Positions 7,768 through 16,738 of a stretch of DNA of 64,000 nucleotides are shown here, piece by piece. The notes under the pieces are model-generated. The model was not told the DNA's origin. It was given only the letters and a program-made list of their open reading frames with translations, and made no database searches. The position numbers and the translations under genes were made by a program. Numbering within the stretch: position 1 is the stretch's first letter; every line of letters starts with the position of its first letter. The stretch is from an uncultured Bacteroidaceae bacterium (GTDB lineage: Bacteria; Bacteroidota; Bacteroidia; Bacteroidales; Bacteroidaceae), in assembly GCA_934394435.1 (NCBI GenBank), contig CAKRRN010000004.1:33037-97036 (forward strand), written 5' to 3'.

Positions 7768-10587
7768 TTACTTCTCTTGAGTCTTAGGAGTGGTCATGCC
7801 CACAACCAGTCGGTTCCCACTCTGGAATATCTTGCAGGCTAGAGCCTTCAGGTCGGCCACTGTGATGCCACGCACTACATCGTCATACCCATCCACGTTA
7901 TTCTGTCCGTAGCGCACGCGCTGGATAAGCTGACCCATCCAGTAGTCATTGTTCTTGAGCTGCTCGGCATGTGAGCGTATCATGTATTCCTTAATCTTCT
8001 GTAGATAATCCTCACTGGGGCCTTCCTTGCATATCTTCTCCACACCATCATAAACCACTTGAGTCATGCGCTCCAGTTTCTCAGGAGCGGTGGGGAGTTG
8101 TATCTGCATCGTGGCACGCTTCTCAGGATAGTCGGTCAAGCTTCCGCTGACAGGCACGCCATAGGCACCACCCTCGTCCTCACGTACCGTTTCGGTATAG
8201 AGCATCTGCATGCTCTGCTGTAACATGGACACCATAATGCTGTTCTTGAGAGTCTTGGCCATAGGAGCATGGTAAATGAAGAGAGCGAGAGCATTAGGTG
8301 TGTCCTGCTCCTTCTCGAAGAGGCAAGTACGCTCACCCTTGGCCATGCGTTGATCCACCACCTTGCACTTCTCATGCTTCTTGCCAGTGGGCAGTGAGCC
8401 GAGGTACCTCGTAAGAAGAGGAGCGATAGAGTCGGCCTCCACATCACCCACAAAGAAGAACTCGAAGTCACCCGCATTGGCAAAACGCTCCTTATATATC
8501 TGCATCACACGGTCATAGTCCAGCTGGTCCACGTCCTCGGCACGCATACGCACGGCACGCACATTGTTATCATACACCACACGGGCAACGCTGTCACGCA
8601 AGGCTGTAATGGGACTCAAATCCTGATTCTTGAGGCTATTACGAGTGCGCTCCATCAGACTCTTGTAAGCCTCATCATCCTTGCGGGGCGAGGTGAAGCA
8701 CAGGTAGGTGAGCTGCAGCATGGTCTCCAGATCCTTCTTGACGCAGCTGCCATGCAAAGCCTCTGTCCTGTCGGCGATGACAGGCTCCACACTGGCCTGC
8801 TTGCCAGAGAGTTTCTTCTGCAAGTCGATAGCGGAGAACTGTCCCCAGCCGCCCACCTCCACCGTTGAGGCATTATCGGCCAGGTTGTACTCACTGTTGG
8901 GATAGAGGCTTGAGCCACCCCAACTGATGGCGCGCATGGAGATGCTGTTGGGACTGTAATCTGTATGCAACACATGCACCTTGATGCCGTTGCTTAGAGT
9001 TAGGAGTTTGGAGCCATACACATCGTCCTTCACCTTCTTCACTGTCACGCTACTGTTGAGTTCGGGCACCAGAGGGTCGTTGTTAATCTCCTCGGCATAT
9101 GCATCAATCTGCTCTGCGTCCACCTTAGCCAATGCATCCAGTACCTGCTGCTCGGTGGGATACTCTATTCCCTCCTTCTCTGGCAGGAAGAATGCCAGTG
9201 CGCGGTTGTCATCGGGCAGGCTTTCGGCCAGTTTGTTGACAGCCTCCAAGGGAATCTGCGGCACCATCATGTGAGCAAAGTTCTTCTCCCACTCTATACC
9301 AGGGGCTGGTTCAGAGTCCAGGAAGTGACGCACATACTCATCCACATAGGAGGTATTCTCCACCTTGTCACGCGCGTCATACTGCGCATCTATCCGTGAG
9401 AGATACTCCTGCTTGAAACGCTCGTACTCACTCACGGTAAAGCCACCACGCTTTGCGCGAAGCATCTCACGGTAGAGAGCTGTCACACCGTCCAGGTAGC
9501 GTCCATCCTTCATGACCACAACGCCCTCAAAGGCATCACAAGTCTTCGACACCAGATAGTCGCCATAGTCCACGGCAGTCATTGCAAAGGGTGCATCAGG
9601 CTTTTGGGCAATCTCCTGCAGACGCGCATTCAGCATCTCACAGAATGCCGATTGTAGATAACGCTGTAGCAGATACACATTCTGGTGCTTGGTCTCATCG
9701 GGGATGGCAGGAGTCTTGAAGAACATCATGGCCACAGCGGCCGTTTGCTCCTTGTCCTTCTCTATAGACACCAAGGGAGTTTTGTTGTCTGCCACGGGGA
9801 AATACTCGCGCACGGATGCATCGGCTACTGCAGGCTTTATGTCAGCAAATATCTGCTGAATCTTCTGCTCCATCTGATTCACGTCAAAGTCACCCACGAT
9901 GACTAGTCCTTGCAGGTCGGGACGGTACCAACGGCGGTAGTAGGCGCGCAAGTCCTCGTATGGGAAGTGCATCACGATGTCCATTGTGCCGATGGGCATA
10001 CGGTCAGCATACTTGCTCCCTTCGTACAGTTTATGAAAGGCACGCTCTTGCATACGCATCATGGCAGAGCGACGCATGCGCCACTCTTCGTTGATGACAC
10101 CACGCTCCTTATCTATCTCCTTATCCTCAAGGAGCAGGTCGTGGCTCCAGTCATGCAAGATGAGTAGACAAGAGTCTAGGGCTCCTTGGGTCTCCACATT
10201 GACATTATTGATATTATAGACGGTCTCGTCAAAGGAAGTGTAGGCATTGAGGTTCTCGCCAAACTTCACTCCGATGCGCTCCAGGTACTGCTTGAGCGCG
10301 TCGCCAGGGAAGTGCTTGGTGCCATTGAAGCACATGTGCTCCAGGAAGTGAGCCAGTCCGCGCTGGTTCTCCTCCTCCTGCATAGAACCCACCTTCTGCG
10401 CGATGTAGAAGTCGGCACGCTTCTCTGGCCACGCATTGTGACGGATGTAATAGGTCAAGCCATTGGGTAGCACACCCGTCTTGACCGCAGGGTCCAGGGG
10501 TATCTGAGTACCTTGGGCCTGTTGCGCGCGTAGCCCAGTCAGGACTGTCAACGTACAACATAAAAAGAAAATAATTTTTTTCTTCAT
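7768..10587 (-). CDS. M16 family zinc metallopeptidase (PqqL/pitrilysin-like), exported
   Basis: The 939-residue protein has a signal peptide (MKKKIIFFLCCTLTVLTGLRA, then QQ), so it acts in the periplasm or at the outer membrane. The inverted zinc motif HFLEH lies at residues 80-84, with the third ligand expected in ERGVINEE (161-168). The two-lobed M16 architecture is complete: an active N-terminal half and an inactive C-terminal half starting near residue 510 (YGSKLLTLSNGIKVHVL). Its length fits the single-chain PqqL-like type. It degrades peptides in a closed chamber; the substrate is unknown. It is the last gene of the long minus-strand unit and is 21 bp after the small lipoprotein gene. 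Confidence 0.93.
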   Translation of the reverse strand: MKKKIIFFLCCTLTVLTGLRAQQAQGTQIPLDPAVKTGVLPNGLTYYIRHNAWPEKRADFYIAQKVGSMQEEENQRGLAHFLEHMCFNGTKHFPGDALKQYLERIGVKFGENLNAYTSFDETVYNINNVNVETQGALDSCLLILHDWSHDLLLEDKEIDKERGVINEEWRMRRSAMMRMQERAFHKLYEGSKYADRMPIGTMDIVMHFPYEDLRAYYRRWYRPDLQGLVIVGDFDVNQMEQKIQQIFADIKPAVADASVREYFPVADNKTPLVSIEKDKEQTAAVAMMFFKTPAIPDETKHQNVYLLQRYLQSAFCEMLNARLQEIAQKPDAPFAMTAVDYGDYLVSKTCDAFEGVVVMKDGRYLDGVTALYREMLRAKRGGFTVSEYERFKQEYLSRIDAQYDARDKVENTSYVDEYVRHFLDSEPAPGIEWEKNFAHMMVPQIPLEAVNKLAESLPDDNRALAFFLPEKEGIEYPTEQQVLDALAKVDAEQIDAYAEEINNDPLVPELNSSVTVKKVKDDVYGSKLLTLSNGIKVHVLHTDYSPNSISMRAISWGGSSLYPNSEYNLADNASTVEVGGWGQFSAIDLQKKLSGKQASVEPVIADRTEALHGSCVKKDLETMLQLTYLCFTSPRKDDEAYKSLMERTRNSLKNQDLSPITALRDSVARVVYDNNVRAVRMRAEDVDQLDYDRVMQIYKERFANAGDFEFFFVGDVEADSIAPLLTRYLGSLPTGKKHEKCKVVDQRMAKGERTCLFEKEQDTPNALALFIYHAPMAKTLKNSIMVSMLQQSMQMLYTETVREDEGGAYGVPVSGSLTDYPEKRATMQIQLPTAPEKLERMTQVVYDGVEKICKEGPSEDYLQKIKEYMIRSHAEQLKNNDYWMGQLIQRVRYGQNNVDGYDDVVRGITVADLKALACKIFQSGNRLVVGMTTPKTQEK

Positions 10588-10608
10588 AATATTTACATAT
10601 TATAATTT

Positions 10609-11037
10609 CTATTTCATTTTCCACTGATTTCCTTCGCGTACCATCTTCACACCCACCTGTTCTACTGTACTGTCACCAAAAGTCACATCCAGGAACACGT
10701 AAGCAAGGCTATCCAATAGACTGTCACGCGTAGCAACGGCTTTCACTATGCCCCCTTTAGCCCGCATCTCATCCGCATGCTGAGCTATCATATCAATCAT
10801 CTGCTGCCGATAAGAACGAGGCAAACTATCCGTGCCAGCCATTCCGGCCACAAACCCTTCATAGTTACCCGCCACAAGTGAGTCATAATACTGTTGTGCA
10901 GAAGCGCGCACCACAGCATGCTCATCGATTCTATCTTTACACGATTCTAATAAGAACACGCCTAAAGCAAGAGCCATGATACTACAGCAGAGAACAAAAG
11001 CATGAAGACTGCCAAATCTCTTACATATTTTTTTCAT
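10609..11037 (-). CDS. Small DUF4878-like lipoprotein
   Basis: From the ATG at 11037 this encodes 142 residues with a hydrophobic leader and lipobox LESC (Cys33). In-frame starts at 11058 and 11130 also exist, but the latter overlaps der. The mature part contains a short helical stretch (VRASAQQYYDSLVAGNYEGF) and ends in beta strands with VEQVGVKMVREGNQWKMK, which resembles the NTF2-like DUF4878 fold (the closing W-K pattern is typical). No catalytic residues are evident. It sits between der and the M16 protease with short gaps and is probably co-transcribed. Confidence 0.65.
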   Translation of the reverse strand: MKKICKRFGSLHAFVLCCSIMALALGVFLLESCKDRIDEHAVVRASAQQYYDSLVAGNYEGFVAGMAGTDSLPRSYRQQMIDMIAQHADEMRAKGGIVKAVATRDSLLDSLAYVFLDVTFGDSTVEQVGVKMVREGNQWKMK

Positions 11038-11092
11038 ACACTTATATGAAAGTTTCATCCAGACCTCACACATGATGAAGCCTGGAAGAGAA

Positions 11093-12403
11093 CTATTTTT
11101 GTCTGATAAAGATATTGATAGGAGTACCACAGAAGTTCCATCGCTCGCGTATTTTATTTTCGAGAAACCTCTTATATGGCTCCTTTATGTACTGAGGCAA
11201 ATTAGCATAAAAGACGAAACTAGGAACCCTCGTGTCAGGAATCTGGGCACAATACTTAATCTTGATATACTTGCCCTTCATTGATGGTGGTGGATAAGCC
11301 TCAATAAGAGGTAGCATCTCTTCGTTAAGCTTGGCGGTTGACACACGCCTTCTTCGATTCTCGTACACATCCTTTGCGGTCTCAAGCACACGATAGATTC
11401 TCTGTTTGGTAAGTGCTGATGCAAAAATTATGGGAAAATCATCGAAGGGTGCCATGCGATCATAGATGGCATTCTCCATGGTCTTCATCACTTTTGTATC
11501 CTTGTCAGGCACCAAATCCCATTTATTGACCACCACCACCAAACTCTTCTGATTGCGTTGTATGAGCTGGAAAATATTCATATCCTGACTCTCAATGCCA
11601 CGCGTAGCGTCAATCATGAGAATGCATACATCACTATTTTCAATACTTCGGATGGAACGCATCACACTATAGAACTCCAAATCCTCGCTCACCTTGTTTT
11701 TGCGGCGAATGCCAGCGGTGTCCACGAGATAGAAGTCGAAGCCAAATTTATCATAACGTGTATAAATACTGTCACGTGTTGTACCTGCTATATCCGTTAC
11801 AATATTGCGATCTTCACCGATGAAAGCATTTATCAAGCTTGATTTACCCGCATTGGGGCGTCCAACCACAGCAAAGCGTGGGATATTCTCATCTGGCAAT
11901 TCTGTTGATTCCTTTGGAAACTTACTCATCACCAAATCAAGAAGGTCTCCAGTACCTCCACCTGTTGCTGCAGACACGCAGATAGGATCTCCTATCCCCA
12001 ACGAATAGAATTCAGCAGCCAGATACTGCTCGTTGTTGTCAGTTTTATTACAAACCAACACCACTGGCTTCTTGGTACGTCGTAAGATGTTAGCAACAGC
12101 TTCATCCAAATCAGTCACACCATTGTGAGCATCCACCAAGAAGAGAATGACATCAGCCTCATCTGTAGCCAAAGTCACTTGCTTCCGTATCTCCTCTTCA
12201 AAGATATCATCTGAGTTGACCACCCATCCACCTGTATCGATGACAGAAAACTCCTTTCCTGCCCATTCACACTTTCCGTACTGGCGGTCACGCGTAGTGC
12301 CAGCCTCATCACTCACAATGGCATGACGAGTTTGTGTCAGGCGGTTAAACAGTGTGGACTTGCCCACATTGGGACGTCCTACAATAGCAACTATGTTTGA
12401 CAT
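11093..12403 (-). CDS. der: Ribosome biogenesis GTPase Der
   Basis: Der (EngA) has two consecutive GTPase domains and a KH-like C-terminus and is needed for 50S subunit maturation. The first domain has GRPNVGKST at residues 8-16, DTGGW and the base-specificity motif NKTD. The second has GRPNAGKSS near residue 182, DTAGI and NKWD. The C-terminal part from about residue 350 is the KH-like domain, ending in GTPINIFIRQK. Length (436) is typical. It follows era by 10 bp, so two ribosome-assembly GTPases are encoded together. Confidence 0.97.
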   Translation of the reverse strand: MSNIVAIVGRPNVGKSTLFNRLTQTRHAIVSDEAGTTRDRQYGKCEWAGKEFSVIDTGGWVVNSDDIFEEEIRKQVTLATDEADVILFLVDAHNGVTDLDEAVANILRRTKKPVVLVCNKTDNNEQYLAAEFYSLGIGDPICVSAATGGGTGDLLDLVMSKFPKESTELPDENIPRFAVVGRPNAGKSSLINAFIGEDRNIVTDIAGTTRDSIYTRYDKFGFDFYLVDTAGIRRKNKVSEDLEFYSVMRSIRSIENSDVCILMIDATRGIESQDMNIFQLIQRNQKSLVVVVNKWDLVPDKDTKVMKTMENAIYDRMAPFDDFPIIFASALTKQRIYRVLETAKDVYENRRRRVSTAKLNEEMLPLIEAYPPPSMKGKYIKIKYCAQIPDTRVPSFVFYANLPQYIKEPYKRFLENKIRERWNFCGTPINIFIRQK

Positions 12404-12413
12404 TCTTTCCTTA

Positions 12414-13295
12414 TTATTCCAAATTATATCCGTAAGCCTTCATGGCACGATCACTGCTGCGCCAATCCTTATCCACCTTCACGAAAATCTCCAGATAGAT
12501 ACTTTTTCCAAAGAATTTCTCCAGGCTCTTTCTTGCCTCAGTGCTGACACGTTTAAGTGCCACGCCTTGATGGCCGATAATGATACCTTTCTGACTCTCA
12601 CGCTCCACGTAGATAACCGCATTGACATGTATCTTGTGCTCGTCCTCGTGAAACGTATCCACCACAACCTCAACACTATAAGGTATCTCTTTGTCGTAAT
12701 AAAGAAGAATTTTCTCACGGATAATCTCCGTGACAAAAAAACGCGCAGGCTTATCTGTCCACTGATCCTTATCAAAATATGCAGGATTCTCTGGCAAGAG
12801 TTCTTGTATGCGGCGGAGAACTACATCCACATTGAAGCGATGTAATGCACTTATGGGGATAATTTCCGCATTAGGAAGCACAGCATGCCACTCTTCCACC
12901 TTGTCAGTCAAGGCTTTCTGGTCTGAGATATCAATTTTATTGACTAAGACCAATACAGGCACCTTCATGCGTCCCACTTTCTCAATGAAGTCTGCGTTCT
13001 TGTCTGGTGTCTCCACCATGTCTGTAACATAGAGGAGCACATCCGCATCCTGCAACGCACTTTCACTAAACTGAAGCATCTGCTCTTGAAGCTTATAGTT
13101 GGGCTTCAATACACCAGGTGTATCCGAAAAGCAAATCTGCATATCGGGAGTATTCAAGATGCCCATGATACGATGACGCGTAGTCTGAGCCTTAAAGGTG
13201 GCTATAGAGATACGCTCCCCAACCAGCAAATTCATCAAAGTACTTTTGCCTACATTGGGATTGCCAACAATATTCACGAATCCAGACTTGAACAT
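12414..13295 (-). CDS. era: GTPase Era
   Basis: Era binds 16S rRNA near its 3' end and acts in 30S subunit assembly. The 293-residue protein has the P-loop GNPNVGKST (11-19), the G3 motif DTPG, NKID for guanine recognition, and a C-terminal KH domain with IIGHQGVALKRV near residues 235-246. The ATG is immediately preceded by an alternating AT run (13296-13310) in place of an obvious ribosome binding site. It lies 21 bp after fabH and 10 bp before der. Confidence 0.97.
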   Translation of the reverse strand: MFKSGFVNIVGNPNVGKSTLMNLLVGERISIATFKAQTTRHRIMGILNTPDMQICFSDTPGVLKPNYKLQEQMLQFSESALQDADVLLYVTDMVETPDKNADFIEKVGRMKVPVLVLVNKIDISDQKALTDKVEEWHAVLPNAEIIPISALHRFNVDVVLRRIQELLPENPAYFDKDQWTDKPARFFVTEIIREKILLYYDKEIPYSVEVVVDTFHEDEHKIHVNAVIYVERESQKGIIIGHQGVALKRVSTEARKSLEKFFGKSIYLEIFVKVDKDWRSSDRAMKAYGYNLE

Positions 13296-13316
13296 ATATA
13301 TATATATATATCTTCT

Positions 13317-14417
13317 TTATTTTACAATAGCATTTTCTTGATGACGCAGGGCATACCATTCCTCACGAGTCATCAGTCCTTCCTTATAAAATTGCGCAGG
13401 TTCCTTTGCAGCCTCAGTGGCCCCATCATAGCCCCATATCATATAGCTGGCTCCCCAAGTGAAACCTGCACCGAATGCTGTGAATATGAGTTTATCACCT
13501 TTCTTCAAGCGAGGTTCATACTCCCACAGGCATAAAGGAAGTGTACCTCCTGAAGTATTTGCCATATGGTCTATATTTATCATCACATGGTCTTCATTGA
13601 TTCCAATACGACCTGCAACAGATTTCTCTATATTGATATTTGCCTGATGAGGTACCACCCAATCAACATTATCAGCATTCAAGCCATTGCGTTCAGCTAT
13701 AGTTTTCACCGCAGAACTCATATCCAATACCGCATGTTTATATACGGCACGCCCTTCTTGATAGACAAAATGTTCACGAGCATCTACAGTTTCATGACTC
13801 GGCATGCAAGCTGAACCACCAGCTGCCATGTGCAGATTTTGGTAACCCTTACCATCCACACGATAGTAGCCATCCTGCAACCCGATCTCTTCTGTAGTAG
13901 CCTCCATCATCACACAGGCAGCACCATCACCAAAAATAGGGCACGTATTACGATCCTGGTAATTCGTCATACTGGACATATGATCACCTCCACATACTAC
14001 CACACGTTTATAACGACCCGAACGCAAATATCCTGCAGCAGCTTCCATTGCATAAAGGAATCCTGCACAAGCAGCCTCCATGTCATACCCAAAGGCATTA
14101 CGAAGACCACAATTGCCAATCACAAGAGAAGCGGTAGAAGGGAAATGATAATCAGGAGTAGTGGTGGCACACAGCACCAATTCCACACTATCGGGATCTA
14201 CGCCTGTCTTGCGTAACAACTGCTGCACAGCACGTGTCATCATATATGAAGTACCCGAACCCTGCTCTGGTTTTAAAATATGGCGTGTCTTCACACCAAT
14301 ACGTTCCATTATCCATTCATCTGAAGTGTCGACAATACGCGACATCTCCTCATTGTCCAGTATATAATCAGGCACATATCCGCCCACACCTGTTATTACG
14401 GCATTCAATCTTTCCAT
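13317..14417 (-). CDS. fabH: Beta-ketoacyl-ACP synthase III (FabH)
   Basis: FabH starts type II fatty acid synthesis by condensing an acyl-CoA with malonyl-ACP. The Cys-His-Asn triad is visible: Cys117 in EAACAGF, His257 in VPHQAN and Asn287 in HMANTSGGT. The protein is 366 residues, about 30-40 longer than typical FabH. The excess is a charged C-terminal tail after the last core strand (FGAGFTWGASYMIWGYDG). This may be a lineage feature. It lies between rpmF and era in the order DUF177-rpmF-fabH, common in bacteria. Confidence 0.94.
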   Translation of the reverse strand: MERLNAVITGVGGYVPDYILDNEEMSRIVDTSDEWIMERIGVKTRHILKPEQGSGTSYMMTRAVQQLLRKTGVDPDSVELVLCATTTPDYHFPSTASLVIGNCGLRNAFGYDMEAACAGFLYAMEAAAGYLRSGRYKRVVVCGGDHMSSMTNYQDRNTCPIFGDGAACVMMEATTEEIGLQDGYYRVDGKGYQNLHMAAGGSACMPSHETVDAREHFVYQEGRAVYKHAVLDMSSAVKTIAERNGLNADNVDWVVPHQANINIEKSVAGRIGINEDHVMINIDHMANTSGGTLPLCLWEYEPRLKKGDKLIFTAFGAGFTWGASYMIWGYDGATEAAKEPAQFYKEGLMTREEWYALRHQENAIVK

Positions 14418-14473
14418 TATTTATGGTAATCTTTTTAAGACGCACCCATCACACATACACATGCACATGGGCT

Positions 14474-14481
14474 CAAATATA
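14474..14481 (-). promoter_or_regulatory. Candidate -7 box (TATATTTG) upstream of fabH
   Basis: On the minus strand this reads TATATTTG, 56 nt before the fabH ATG and just after the rpmF hairpin. It could restart transcription for fabH-era-der. No clear -33 element is visible. Confidence 0.4.
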
Positions 14482-14488
14482 AAATTTA

Positions 14489-14531
14489 AGCCGCATAAGC
14501 CTCTCTTTCTTGCAGAGAGACTGGTGCGGCT
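14489..14531 (-). terminator. Hairpin after rpmF
   Basis: AGCCGCA (14489-14495) pairs with TGCGGCT (14525-14531), with an inner TCTCT/AGAGA stem. On the minus strand it is followed by an AT-rich run. It may be a partial terminator between rpmF and fabH. Confidence 0.5.
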
Positions 14532-14551
14532 CAATTCTGTTCACGAGATGG

Positions 14552-14731
14552 TTATGCCTCTTTCTCGATAGCAACCTTGCCGCGATAATATCCACAGGCA
14601 GGGCACACGGTGTGGTAGATATGAAATTCTCCACAGTTGGGGCATACAGCCAATGCAGGCGCCACTGCTTTGTCGTGAGTTCTTCTCTTCAGAGTCCTTG
14701 TCTTGGACTGTCTTCTTTTTGGATGTGCCAT
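14552..14731 (-). CDS. rpmF: 50S ribosomal protein L32
   Basis: L32 is a small zinc-ribbon protein of the large ribosomal subunit. The 59-residue reading frame starts MAHPKRRQSKTRT and contains the two Cys pairs CPNC and CPAC separated by 10 residues, then GYYRGK and ends in EKEA. All are standard L32 features. It lies 9 bp after the DUF177 gene, its usual partner, and 134 bp before fabH. Confidence 0.97.
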   Translation of the reverse strand: MAHPKRRQSKTRTLKRRTHDKAVAPALAVCPNCGEFHIYHTVCPACGYYRGKVAIEKEA

Positions 14732-14740
14732 TTTTCTGTT

Positions 14741-15280
14741 TTATTTATTGTTATCTAATATTTTCTTCAATCCACTCCAACGTTCGTCTACCAACGCTGA
14801 ACCTTCATCATCTTTTTCTTCAATCAGTTCACTGGTCTCATACTGGTTCAAGAGTTCATCAACCTCTCCACTGCACTCTCCCTCAGGATGAACATGTCGC
14901 ATAGGAACTTCGAGCGATATAAACTCATAAATATTCCACGCCACATTCACCTCTCCTGTTCCTTCAGATATCGTTATCTCATCGCCATCATCTTCGTAAT
15001 CATCACCCCATTTTGCTTTCACTTCTCTATTAGCAGACACAGGAAGAGTCATAAGTTCAAGGCAACGATCGCAAGACACCCTCACCCCTCCTTCAAAGTG
15101 GAAAAGCAATTGGAAAGCGTCGCCCACGGGCTTTACCTTTAGGCAGACATCCACATTACCTCCTTGAATGTCATGACTTTGAACATCAACAAAGAAGTCA
15201 TCATCTATGTGCCACTCATACGTTTGACCGCCTGAGTCCATACCTTTGAAGTCTATCTTGTATCTATCCAGTTTACCCAT
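14741..15280 (-). CDS. DUF177 (YceD-like) protein
   Basis: The 179-residue protein belongs to the YceD/DUF177 family, almost always encoded just upstream of rpmF and linked to 23S rRNA accumulation. The conserved VSCDRCLELM lies near residues 70-80, followed by a segment with VDLxxExxLxLP-like spacing (FISLEVPMRHVHPEGEC) and a Leu-rich acidic C-terminus (WSGLKKIL). A -7 promoter box ends only 7 nt before its ATG, so it is probably the first gene of the DUF177-rpmF-fabH-era-der unit. Confidence 0.88.
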   Translation of the reverse strand: MGKLDRYKIDFKGMDSGGQTYEWHIDDDFFVDVQSHDIQGGNVDVCLKVKPVGDAFQLLFHFEGGVRVSCDRCLELMTLPVSANREVKAKWGDDYEDDGDEITISEGTGEVNVAWNIYEFISLEVPMRHVHPEGECSGEVDELLNQYETSELIEEKDDEGSALVDERWSGLKKILDNNK

Positions 15281-15287
15281 CGGGGTG

Positions 15288-15319
15288 CAAAATTACGAAT
15301 TTTTCATTGAACAGAACAA
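15288..15319 (-). promoter_or_regulatory. Promoter of the DUF177-rpmF unit (TTG-N21-TAATTTTG)
   Basis: On the minus strand TAATTTTG (15295-15288) fits TAnnTTTG, and a TTG (15319-15317) lies 21 nt further upstream. The box ends 7 nt before the DUF177 ATG, so the mRNA would have almost no 5' leader. Confidence 0.55.
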
Positions 15320-15343
15320 CAATCCGCCCCATTTTTTCCTGAA

Positions 15344-16501
15344 TCAGTGTATTTTAAGTTCAATACGAAAAGTTGTTCCTCTTCCTAATTCGGAATTTTT
15401 CACAAATATTCTACCATGATGATACTCCTCCACAATACGCTTTGCAAGTGAGAGTCCAAGCCCCCATCCTCGTTTTTTGGTTGTAAATCCAGGTGTAAAA
15501 ACAGTCCGGAACTTATTCTTAGGAATACCTTTCCCTGTATCTGACACTTCTACTACTACCATATTCCCTTCTACGCCTGCCAGCACCACAATACTTCCCA
15601 CTCCATCCATAGCATCTATGGCATTTTTACAAAGATTCTCCACCACCCATTCAAACAGAGAAGCACAAAGAGGGACGATAAGAGGTTGCTGTGGCATCCT
15701 ACAACTGATTTTCACCCTATTACTGGCTCTTCTTGCTATATATTGTACCACATTGGCAAGCACTTCGTTAAGATTTTCCAGACGAAGTTCTGGAAGCGAA
15801 CCGATTTTACTGAAACGTTCTGCTATACGTTGCAAGCGATTCACGTCTTTACCCATCTCCAAAAGCAAAGCATCATCAGGATAAGTTTCGCGTAACACTT
15901 CCTGCCATGCCATCAAGCTGCTAATAGGAGTACCCAACTGATGAGCTGTCTCCTTACTCAGCCCCACCCATACCTTATTCTGTTCCGCTTTCTTGCTATT
16001 CAACAAAGCAATGATTGCAACGACCACAAACACGAACACAAGCCCCAACTGCACATATGGCCACAATGCCAAACGGCGTAAGAGTAAACTATCCGAATAG
16101 CAAATCTCCATGTAGTCTGTAGAGGACAAATAGACACGTATGACGCGTCCCGCACTTACCATTGAGCGTACTTCCTTTTCTATAGCGCGCTTCTTAGCGT
16201 CTTCAGATCCTTCATGTAACTGTAGATTTCTATATTCTCGTACTTGTCCGTCACGATCAAGCACTACAACAGGGATTGTACTGTTACCATTAAGCACTGT
16301 CAACACCAATGTTAAATCCGTATACTCGTCTGCGCTATCCAGCGAGCGCATGGCCTCTGCCCAAATTTTCATCTTACGCTGCTCTTCTTTCTTCAGATCG
16401 CGCACAAGAAAATGAGAGATGACCAATGAGCCTACACTCATGATCACCGCCATCACCACAAGCAGGATTTTCACCTGACGCATTCTATCTATCCACTGCA
16501 T
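15344..16501 (-). CDS. Membrane sensor histidine kinase (orphan)
   Basis: The 385-residue protein has two membrane helices (about 10-32 and 146-167) enclosing a periplasmic sensor region of about 110 residues. The dimerisation/phosphoacceptor helix has KETAHQLGTPISSL with His187. The ATPase domain has the N box ENLCKNAIDAMDG, G1 DTGKGIP, the F box FTPGFTTK and G2 GWGLGLSLAKRI. It has no HAMP or PAS signature. No response regulator is adjacent, and its signal is unknown. The HQLGTP form of the H box, instead of HELRTP, is frequent in Bacteroidota kinases. A 237-bp divergent gap separates it from the C11 peptidase gene. Confidence 0.92.
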   Translation of the reverse strand: MQWIDRMRQVKILLVVMAVIMSVGSLVISHFLVRDLKKEEQRKMKIWAEAMRSLDSADEYTDLTLVLTVLNGNSTIPVVVLDRDGQVREYRNLQLHEGSEDAKKRAIEKEVRSMVSAGRVIRVYLSSTDYMEICYSDSLLLRRLALWPYVQLGLVFVFVVVAIIALLNSKKAEQNKVWVGLSKETAHQLGTPISSLMAWQEVLRETYPDDALLLEMGKDVNRLQRIAERFSKIGSLPELRLENLNEVLANVVQYIARRASNRVKISCRMPQQPLIVPLCASLFEWVVENLCKNAIDAMDGVGSIVVLAGVEGNMVVVEVSDTGKGIPKNKFRTVFTPGFTTKKRGWGLGLSLAKRIVEEYHHGRIFVKNSELGRGTTFRIELKIH

Positions 16502-16725
16502 CTAAGTAAATAACGCACATTTTGCTTTATTTATTGCAATGACAGCATTTTGATAACATTTATTATTCATATTGATACTAGCAACAACACTTCTTCTTCG
16601 CCATATAACAGCAAAGTCCCCGTTCTAAAAGAAAATATAATTACGGAAACGTTCTTTAACATTATCATCGAGCCATTACTGTAAGAAAGTCAATTTACCA
16701 ACAAGTAAGTATTCGAATAAATAGC

Positions 16726-16733
16726 TATCTTTG
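16726..16733 (+). promoter_or_regulatory. -7 box TATCTTTG directly before the C11 peptidase gene
   Basis: TATCTTTG matches the Bacteroidota consensus and ends 5 nt before the ATG at 16739. There is no room for a ribosome binding site if transcription starts at the usual distance, so a leaderless mRNA is suggested. Confidence 0.55.
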
Positions 16734-16738
16734 CAGCG

